A stretch of DNA of 64,000 nucleotides from Mycobacterium sp. UM_WGJ (GTDB taxonomy: Bacteria > Actinomycetota > Actinomycetes > Mycobacteriales > Mycobacteriaceae), in assembly GCF_000455125.1 (NCBI RefSeq), contig NZ_AUWR01000055.1, forward strand, positions 62,001-126,000, in the 5' to 3' direction. Shown piece after piece: positions 58,493 through 64,000 of the stretch (its first letter is position 1; every line of letters begins with the position of its first letter). The notes beneath the pieces are model-generated. The model had not been told where the DNA came from. It was given only the letters and a program-made list of their open reading frames with translations, and made no database searches. A program made the translations under genes and the position numbers.

Positions 58493-59596
58493 TCAGCCGC
58501 GGCTGAGGTGCGCGCGCAGCGCCGAGATCAACTCACTGGTCGCGGTGGCGCTGCCGCCCCCCAGCGGAAACAGGTTGATGAAGGCATGCGTCAACGACGG
58601 CATCTGCCGCAGGTCCACCACAACGCCGGCCTCGCGCAGTGCCGCCGCGAAGGCTTCGCCTTCGTCGTGCAGCGGGTCGAATCCGGCGACGGCCACCAGC
58701 GCCGGAGGTAATCCGGACAGGTCGCCGGCCAGCAGCGGCGATACCAGCGGGTCGGTCGGAGCCAGCTGTGAGCGGCCCACGTATTGGTCGGTGAACCAGT
58801 CGATGTCGTGTTTGGTCAGCAGAAAGCCGTCGCCGTAGAGGGTGCGCGAACGGGTCTGGGCGGTGCAGTCGGTGACCGGATAGATCAGCCACTGCAGAAC
58901 GGGTGCTGGTCCCCCTTCATCGCGTGCCCGCAGCGCGACCGCGGCGGCCAGGTTGCCACCGGCGCTGTCACCACCGACTGCGACCCGCCCGGCGATCCCA
59001 CCCAGCTCCGCGGCGTGGTCATGAGCCCAGCGGAACGCCGCGAGGGCATCGTCGAGTGCGGCCGGTGCGGGGTGCTCAGGCGCCAGCCGGTAGTCGACCG
59101 ACAGCACCGCGATGTCACCGTCTCGGCAGGTCAGGCGGCAGATCGCGTCGTGGCTGTCCAGGTCGCCGATCACGAATCCGCCGCCGTGGTAGAAGACCAG
59201 CAGCGGCTTGTCGCCCCCACCGACGGGGCGGTAGTGCCGAGCGGCGATGTCGCCGGCCGGGCCGGGCAGCACGATGTCGCGAACGTCGACGTGGATATCA
59301 CCGCCGCCCAGTCCGGTGGCCGTTTCGCGCAGCTGGGCGCGGGAGGCGACCGCGTCGTCGCCGACAACTAACCCGTTGATGCCCATCGCGCGCTGTGCGG
59401 CCAGGGTCAGCCGCAGGGTGGGGTCCAAGGTCTTACCGTCGATGGTGACCGCGCGCCCGCCGGTCATGATCCGCTGGAGGCCGATCGGCAACATCGGCAT
59501 CAGCTTCATACCGGCCGTCATCAGCGTGCTCTGCAGCTGATCGGTCCATCGCACGCCGCGGCTGGAACCGGAGTTGCCTGGCAGACTTCGTGTCAT
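58493..59596 (-). CDS. lipN: Lipase/esterase LipN (alpha/beta hydrolase, HSL family)
   Basis: 367 residues from the ATG at 59594-59596 (MTRSLPG, as in M. tuberculosis LipN). The HSL-type fold shows HGGGF, the nucleophile GDSAGGN with Ser, and DRISF-equivalent acid and His regions later (ALVAVAGFDPLHDEG, LTHAF). It hydrolyses short-chain esters. The start codon abuts that of the divergent aldo-keto reductase. Confidence 0.93.
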   Translation of the reverse strand: MTRSLPGNSGSSRGVRWTDQLQSTLMTAGMKLMPMLPIGLQRIMTGGRAVTIDGKTLDPTLRLTLAAQRAMGINGLVVGDDAVASRAQLRETATGLGGGDIHVDVRDIVLPGPAGDIAARHYRPVGGGDKPLLVFYHGGGFVIGDLDSHDAICRLTCRDGDIAVLSVDYRLAPEHPAPAALDDALAAFRWAHDHAAELGGIAGRVAVGGDSAGGNLAAAVALRARDEGGPAPVLQWLIYPVTDCTAQTRSRTLYGDGFLLTKHDIDWFTDQYVGRSQLAPTDPLVSPLLAGDLSGLPPALVAVAGFDPLHDEGEAFAAALREAGVVVDLRQMPSLTHAFINLFPLGGGSATATSELISALRAHLSRG

Positions 59597-60440
59597 GGCT
59601 GCTGAAGATAACTTGCGTTCAGTCACGCTCAACGACGGTAATTCCATCCCCAGCGTCGGTTTCGGGGTTTACAAGATTTCGCCCGCCGAAACCGAGCAGG
59701 CGGTACGCACCGCACTTGCAGCCGGATACCGCCATATCGACACCGCAGCCCTGTACGGCAACGAGCGGGAGGTCGGCCGCGCCGTCGCGGCATCCGGCCT
59801 CCCGCGCGACGAGGTGTTTGTGGTGACCAAGGTGTGGAACTCCGACCAGGGCTATGACTCCACGCTGTCGGCATTCGACACGAGCATGGAGCGCCTCGGC
59901 CTGGATTTTCTGGACCTGTACCTGATCCACTGGCCGCTGCCGTCCGCCGGCAAATTCGTCGAGACCTTCCGGGCGCTGGCCCACCTGCGCGACCAGGGCC
60001 GGATCCGCTCGATCGGGGTGAGCAACTTCGCGCCCGAGCACCTCAAGATGCTCATCGACGGAACCGGGATCGTGCCCGTCGTCAACCAGGTCGAGCTGCA
60101 TCCGCGCTTCAGCCAGCCCGAACTGCGGGCAACGCATGCCCGCCTCGGGATCGCCACCGAAGCCTGGGCACCCCTGGGGCGGGGTTCCCTGCTGGCTCAT
60201 CCGGTGGTGACCGAGGTGGCGCGGCGTTGCGGAAAGACACCGGCGCAGGTGCTGATCCGCTGGCATATCCAACTGGGTAATATTGTGATTCCGAAATCGG
60301 TGCACCCAGAGCGCATCGTCGGCAACTTCGACGTCTTCGACTTCGGACTCGGCACGGCGGAGATGGCCGAGATATCCTCGCTCGACGACGGCGCCCGCTT
60401 GGGACCCGATCCGCGAACATTCGATTACACAGGTAGGTGA
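59595..60440 (+). CDS. Aldo-keto reductase (first of two)
   Basis: 281 residues from the ATG at 59595, whose CATG is shared with the divergent lipN start. The catalytic tetrad is Asp49, Tyr54, Lys79 and His112, in [15 protein letters not shown] and LIHWP. It reduces aldehydes/ketones with NADPH. It is 53% by eye similar in layout to the next gene and is probably its tandem duplicate. Confidence 0.9.
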   Translation: MAAEDNLRSVTLNDGNSIPSVGFGVYKISPAETEQAVRTALAAGYRHIDTAALYGNEREVGRAVAASGLPRDEVFVVTKVWNSDQGYDSTLSAFDTSMERLGLDFLDLYLIHWPLPSAGKFVETFRALAHLRDQGRIRSIGVSNFAPEHLKMLIDGTGIVPVVNQVELHPRFSQPELRATHARLGIATEAWAPLGRGSLLAHPVVTEVARRCGKTPAQVLIRWHIQLGNIVIPKSVHPERIVGNFDVFDFGLGTAEMAEISSLDDGARLGPDPRTFDYTGR

Positions 60441-60441
60441 A

Positions 60442-61281
60442 ATGACGTCGGGCACTGCGATCCCCTCGGTCACCCTCAACGACGACCGCACGATGCCGAC
60501 TCTGGGCATCGGAGTGGCTGAGTTGTCCGAAGCCGAAACCGAGCGCGCGGTCTCGACGGCGCTCGAGCTGGGCTGTCGGTTGATCGACACCGCCAAGGTG
60601 TACGGCAACGAGGCCGCGGTGGGCCGGGCTATCGCCGCGTCGGGAATCCCGCGCGAGGAGGTGTTCGTCACCACCAAGCTGGCCAACGCCGACCAGGGAC
60701 TGACCGCCGCCATCGAAGCCTGCAAGGCCAGCCTGGAACGGCTCGGAATGGACTACGTGGACCTGTACCTGGTCCACTGGCCGGCGCCGTCGCTGGGCAT
60801 GTACGTCGACAGCTTCGGTGGACTCATTCAGACCCGGGAGCTGGGACTGGCCCGGTCCATCGGGGTGTGCAACTTCACCGCGAATCACCTCGACGACGTG
60901 ATCGACCTGGCGTTCGAGACGCCGTCGGTCAATCAGATCGAGCTGCACCCGCTGCTCAACCAGGCTGAGCTGCGTGCCGCCAACGCCGAGCGCGGCATCA
61001 TCACTGAGGCCTACAGCCCGCTGGCGGTGGGCCGGTTGCTCGAGCACCCGACCGTGACGGCCATCGCCGGCGAGTACGGCAAGACCCCGGCACAGGTGCT
61101 GATCCGGTGGAGCCTGCAACTGGGCAATGTGGTGATCCCCCGGTCGGCTCAGCCCGAGCGCATCGCGGCCAACCTGGACGTGTTCGGCTTTGAGCTCGCC
61201 GACGAGCACATGGCGAGCCTGGGCGGTCTCAACGACGGCACCCGGGTGCGGGAAGACCCGCTCACCTATACCGGTCTCTGA
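60442..61281 (+). CDS. Aldo-keto reductase (Rv2971-type)
   Basis: 279 residues, one base after the previous gene's stop. Same tetrad: Asp49, Tyr54, Lys79, His112. The N-terminus [20 protein letters not shown] is closer to Rv2971 than is the first copy. Both genes should be co-transcribed and divergent from lipN. The substrate is unknown; homologues reduce reactive aldehydes such as methylglyoxal. Confidence 0.92.
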   Translation: MTSGTAIPSVTLNDDRTMPTLGIGVAELSEAETERAVSTALELGCRLIDTAKVYGNEAAVGRAIAASGIPREEVFVTTKLANADQGLTAAIEACKASLERLGMDYVDLYLVHWPAPSLGMYVDSFGGLIQTRELGLARSIGVCNFTANHLDDVIDLAFETPSVNQIELHPLLNQAELRAANAERGIITEAYSPLAVGRLLEHPTVTAIAGEYGKTPAQVLIRWSLQLGNVVIPRSAQPERIAANLDVFGFELADEHMASLGGLNDGTRVREDPLTYTGL

Positions 61282-61313
61282 TCCCCAGCCGAGTGTGACT
61301 CCCACGACGACGC

Positions 61314-61330
61314 CGCGGCGTGTCGCCGCG
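61314..61330. terminator. Hairpin between convergent AKR and HNH genes
   Basis: CGCGGCG-TGT-CGCCGCG is a perfect 7-base stem with a 3-base loop in the 86-base convergent gap. Suitable to terminate both transcripts. Confidence 0.45.
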
Positions 61331-61367
61331 TCCTGAGATGCGCAGTCGGCGCCGACAGAACCTTCGC

Positions 61368-62081
61368 CTACCCGGTCGGGCAGGTGGCCGCTGACTCACG
61401 CAGCACGTCGGCTGACGGCTGGTCGAGGCGCAGCGCATAGCCCCGCAGGACCGCGATGTAGGCGATGGCGTACTGGCACGCGAACGCCGTGTTCGGCGGC
61501 ATCCACTGCCCGGGACCCGCATCGCCCTTGTCCTGGTTGCCCTGCCCGGCGACCGCAAGAAGGTTGGCCGGGTCGTTGGCGAAGCGCAACCGTTGCCGGT
61601 ACGGCCAGGCCGACGCTCCCATGTCCCAGGCGTAGGCCAGCGGCACAATGTGGTCGACCTGCACCGATTCGCCGGTCTTCGCGCCGCGGGTGAAGGCCAC
61701 GACGGCGTTGGTGTAGGGGTCGTGCAGGGTTCCAGTGGCCACCGCGTTGGCGCAACGCTTGGTCGACACGTGCGTGATGTCCACCAGGTCCCGGTTGAGG
61801 ATGTCGTTGCGGGTGTCGCAGCCGTTGTGACCGCCCGGCGCATCGTTGTCGTCATCCCAGGCGTCGCCGAACAGCGGACGGCGGTAGTCGTAGCGGTGGG
61901 TGCGGGCCGGAACGACCGTGATGCCGGCCAGGACGTCGGTGCCGGCCGCCACCGTGGGCATACCGGCCTGCGCCGCCAGTGCACGACTGCGATGGCCCAC
62001 GGCCGACACCGTCTGGTAGGCCACCAGCACGGCCAGCGCGGCCGCCACGGCCAGCCACAGCAGGGTTTTTCGACTGGTCAT
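61368..62081 (-). CDS. Secreted HNH (DUF1524-type) endonuclease (Rv2972c-type)
   Basis: 237 residues. A signal-like hydrophobic N-terminus (about 6-26) precedes a domain with the HNH/DUF1524 motif VQVDHIVPLAYAWDMGA and the Asn/His region NDPANLLAV with NQDKG. Such proteins are exported or membrane-linked nucleases. The ATG overlaps the recG stop (ATGA), so they are coupled. Confidence 0.9.
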   Translation of the reverse strand: MTSRKTLLWLAVAAALAVLVAYQTVSAVGHRSRALAAQAGMPTVAAGTDVLAGITVVPARTHRYDYRRPLFGDAWDDDNDAPGGHNGCDTRNDILNRDLVDITHVSTKRCANAVATGTLHDPYTNAVVAFTRGAKTGESVQVDHIVPLAYAWDMGASAWPYRQRLRFANDPANLLAVAGQGNQDKGDAGPGQWMPPNTAFACQYAIAYIAVLRGYALRLDQPSADVLRESAATCPTG

Positions 62082-64000
62082 GATTTGTCCAGGTAGGCGA
62101 TGTCGGTGAAAGGCGCGGCAAGGGTGGCCAACCCGGGATCATTCGGGTTGTCTTCCCAGGCCTGCAGGCAGTACGTGCGGGCCGCCTCGATCACTTCGCC
62201 GTGGTCGGCCAGCGACAGCAGCTTGAGGCCGCCTTGCCAGCCGGACTGGTTGCGGCCCAATACATCTCCCTCACCACGTTCGGCCAGATCCAGATCGGCC
62301 AAGACGAATCCATCCAAGGTGCCTGCGACGGCTTTCAGGCGCTGTCCCGCCTTGGATCCAGGACCGCTGGAGGTCACCAGCAGGCAGAGGCTGGCATGCT
62401 CGCCGCGGCCGATCCGGCCGCGAAGCTGGTGCAATTGGCTGATGCCGAACCAGTCCGCGTCGGCGATCAGCATGACGGTGGCATTGGGTACGTCGACACC
62501 GACCTCGATGACCGTGGTGCAGACCAGCACATCGACGCCGCCGGTGCGGAACGCCGTCATCACCGCGTCCTTCTCGTCCCCGGTCAGCCGCCCGTGCATC
62601 AAGCCCAGTCGCAACCCCGATAGCGGCCCGGCTCGCAACTGATCGAACAGCCCGACCGCGGTGGCCGAGGTTCTGCCGCCCGCATCGTCCGAGCCGGTCG
62701 TGCTTGGCTCGTCGGTCTCGTCGATGCGGGGTGCCACCACGTAGGCCTGTCGGCCGGCCGCCACCTCCTCGCGGATCCGCTCCCAGGCCCGATCCAGCCA
62801 GGTCGGCTTCTCCTTGACGAAGATCACCGAACTCGTGATCGGCTGGCGACCACGGGGCAGCTCGCGCAACGTGGAGGTCTCCAGATCGCCGTATACGGTG
62901 AGCGCCACTGTGCGCGGAATCGGAGTGGCGGTCATCACCAGCAGGTGCGGCGTGATGCCGTCGGGAGCTTTGGCGCGCAACCGATCTCGCTGCTCGACGC
63001 CGAATCGATGTTGTTCGTCGACGACCACCATGCCCAGGTTGTCGAATTCGACCGCGTCGACCAGCAGGGCGTGAGTGCCCACAACGATGCCGGCCCGGCC
63101 ACTGGAGATCTCGGCGCGCGCCTGCTTCTTGGCGGCCGCGGACATCGAGCCGGTGAGCAGCGCCACCGCGGTGGCATTGTCGGCCCCGCCCAGCTGACCG
63201 CCGAGTGCCAGCGGCCCCAGCATGTCCCGTATCGATCGGGCGTGTTGGGCGGCAAGGACTTCGGTGGGCGCCAACAGGGCGCACTGATAGCCGGCATCAA
63301 CGAGCTGCAGCATCGCCAGCAGGGCGACGATCGTCTTGCCCGAGCCGACCTCGCCCTGTAGCAGCCGATTCATCGGACGGCTGGTGGCCAGTTCGCCTTC
63401 GAGCACGCCGAGCACCTCGCGTTGTCCGGTGGTCAGCTCGAACGGCAACCGCCGCAACAGTTCTGCGACCATCCCGTTATCACGGCGCGGTGCCGGTAAA
63501 CCGGATTCGGACAATTCACCGTTCCGACGCATCGCCAACGCCCACTGCAAGCCGAACGCCTCATCGACGGCCAGCCGGGCACGGGCGCGGTCCCGCTCGG
63601 CGGCATTCTCCGACAGGTGAATCGCGCGCAGCGCTTCGTCTTCGCCGAGCAGACCCCGTTCGGTGCGCACCGCGGCCGGCAGCGGGTCCGGAACCGGATC
63701 GAGGACGTCGAGCACCTGCCGCACACAGTTGAAGATGTCCCAGCTCTGCAGTTTCGCGGTCGCCGGGTAGATCGGGTAGCAGCTGCGCTCGAAGTCCGCC
63801 TGGTTGACCTGCCCGCTGACCTTCTGCGATGCGTCGGCGATGTTGCGCAGCGAACTGCTGCCGAAGTTGCGCTCGTTGGCCGCACCGTCGGCTTCCTTGA
63901 GTACCAGGAAGTCCGGATGGGTCAGTTGGATCGCACCCCGAAACAGCTTGACCTCACCGGACAGCATCACCCGGGTGCCGGGGGTCAACCGCCAACGCAG
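62078..64000 (-). CDS. recG: ATP-dependent DNA helicase RecG, partial (start beyond window)
   Basis: The frame is open to the window edge, giving about 640 residues of the roughly 737-residue protein; the N-terminal wedge domain is truncated. Walker A GEVGSGKTIVALL, DEQHRFGVEQRD (DExH) and QLRGRIGRGEH (motif VI) are visible. RecG remodels stalled forks and Holliday junctions. It overlaps the HNH gene. Confidence 0.97.
   Translation of the reverse strand: MRWRLTPGTRVMLSGEVKLFRGAIQLTHPDFLVLKEADGAANERNFGSSSLRNIADASQKVSGQVNQADFERSCYPIYPATAKLQSWDIFNCVRQVLDVLDPVPDPLPAAVRTERGLLGEDEALRAIHLSENAAERDRARARLAVDEAFGLQWALAMRRNGELSESGLPAPRRDNGMVAELLRRLPFELTTGQREVLGVLEGELATSRPMNRLLQGEVGSGKTIVALLAMLQLVDAGYQCALLAPTEVLAAQHARSIRDMLGPLALGGQLGGADNATAVALLTGSMSAAAKKQARAEISSGRAGIVVGTHALLVDAVEFDNLGMVVVDEQHRFGVEQRDRLRAKAPDGITPHLLVMTATPIPRTVALTVYGDLETSTLRELPRGRQPITSSVIFVKEKPTWLDRAWERIREEVAAGRQAYVVAPRIDETDEPSTTGSDDAGGRTSATAVGLFDQLRAGPLSGLRLGLMHGRLTGDEKDAVMTAFRTGGVDVLVCTTVIEVGVDVPNATVMLIADADWFGISQLHQLRGRIGRGEHASLCLLVTSSGPGSKAGQRLKAVAGTLDGFVLADLDLAERGEGDVLGRNQSGWQGGLKLLSLADHGEVIEAARTYCLQAWEDNPNDPGLATLAAPFTDIAYLDKS

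Overview
The window is high-GC actinobacterial DNA from a Mycobacterium-type genome. It carries a PE gene, a PPE gene and a PGRS-type glycine-repeat protein, mycobacterial hallmark genes (sepIVA, lppW, dacB2, lipN, viuB, DUF2469) and a long run of genes in the order of the M. tuberculosis block Rv2887-Rv2973c. The PDIM/PGL lipid locus that separates Rv2927c from Rv2964 in M. tuberculosis is absent, as are fdhD/fdhF and pknI. The combination suggests a non-tuberculous mycobacterium, possibly of the terrae/Mycolicibacter group; that species-level guess is inference. I saw no rRNA, tRNA, CRISPR array, insertion sequence or prophage.

Layout. 1-1740: end of a hydrogenase-4/complex I-like cluster (HycQ-like tail, then HycE-like), followed by a MarR regulator (Rv2887 type) with a palindrome at its start codon. 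2223-5422: amiC, a strong hairpin, then tsf and rpsB. 5713-12722: M23 peptidase, alpha/beta hydrolase, xerC, lactate 2-monooxygenase, viuB, dprA and comM. 12723-20355: yraN, a GyrA-like/GNAT fusion, an acyl-CoA-ligase remnant, DUF2469, rnhB, lepB, rplS, lppW, trmD, rimM, KH protein, rpsP and a SnoaL-like protein. 20393-23950: dacB2, amidohydrolase and ffh.

24290-33766 is the accessory region. It holds a PE/PPE pair, a small cysteine-rich secreted protein, a glnD cut down to its nucleotidyltransferase half, glnB-amt behind a GlnR-like box, two Sec-signal proteins that carry PGRS and PE-PPE domains but no PE domain, and an SDR dehydrogenase. 33867-36553 has a small membrane protein, a NUDIX hydrolase, a SpoIIAA-like protein and a secreted GH6 cellulase. 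36611-47883 returns to core genes: ftsY, smc, acyP, osmC, then fpg, rnc, yceD-like and sepIVA, and purU, with an isonitrile-hydratase-like gene and a PIG-L deacetylase inserted.

47922-52566 holds a DUF4334 protein and a compact divergent unit: a TetR regulator facing two DUF1989 genes (urea-amidolyase-associated proteins, carboxyguanidine-deiminase type) and a 661-residue urea/guanidine-carboxylase relative reduced to its carboxyltransferase half. It has no biotin carboxylase and no biotin-carrier domain. This is the best candidate for an undescribed system in the window. 52579-64000 is core again: coaD, rsmD (apparent CTG start), pyc, VKOR and DsbA (a disulfide-forming pair), lipN head-to-head with two aldo-keto reductases, a secreted HNH nuclease and recG, which runs off the end.

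Many same-strand neighbours overlap by 4 bases (ATGA or GTGA): comM-dprA, rnhB-DUF2469, yceD-rnc, the DUF1989 cluster and HNH-recG. This indicates translational coupling. Gene names and Rv correspondences rest on recognition of protein sequence and gene order, not on a database search.
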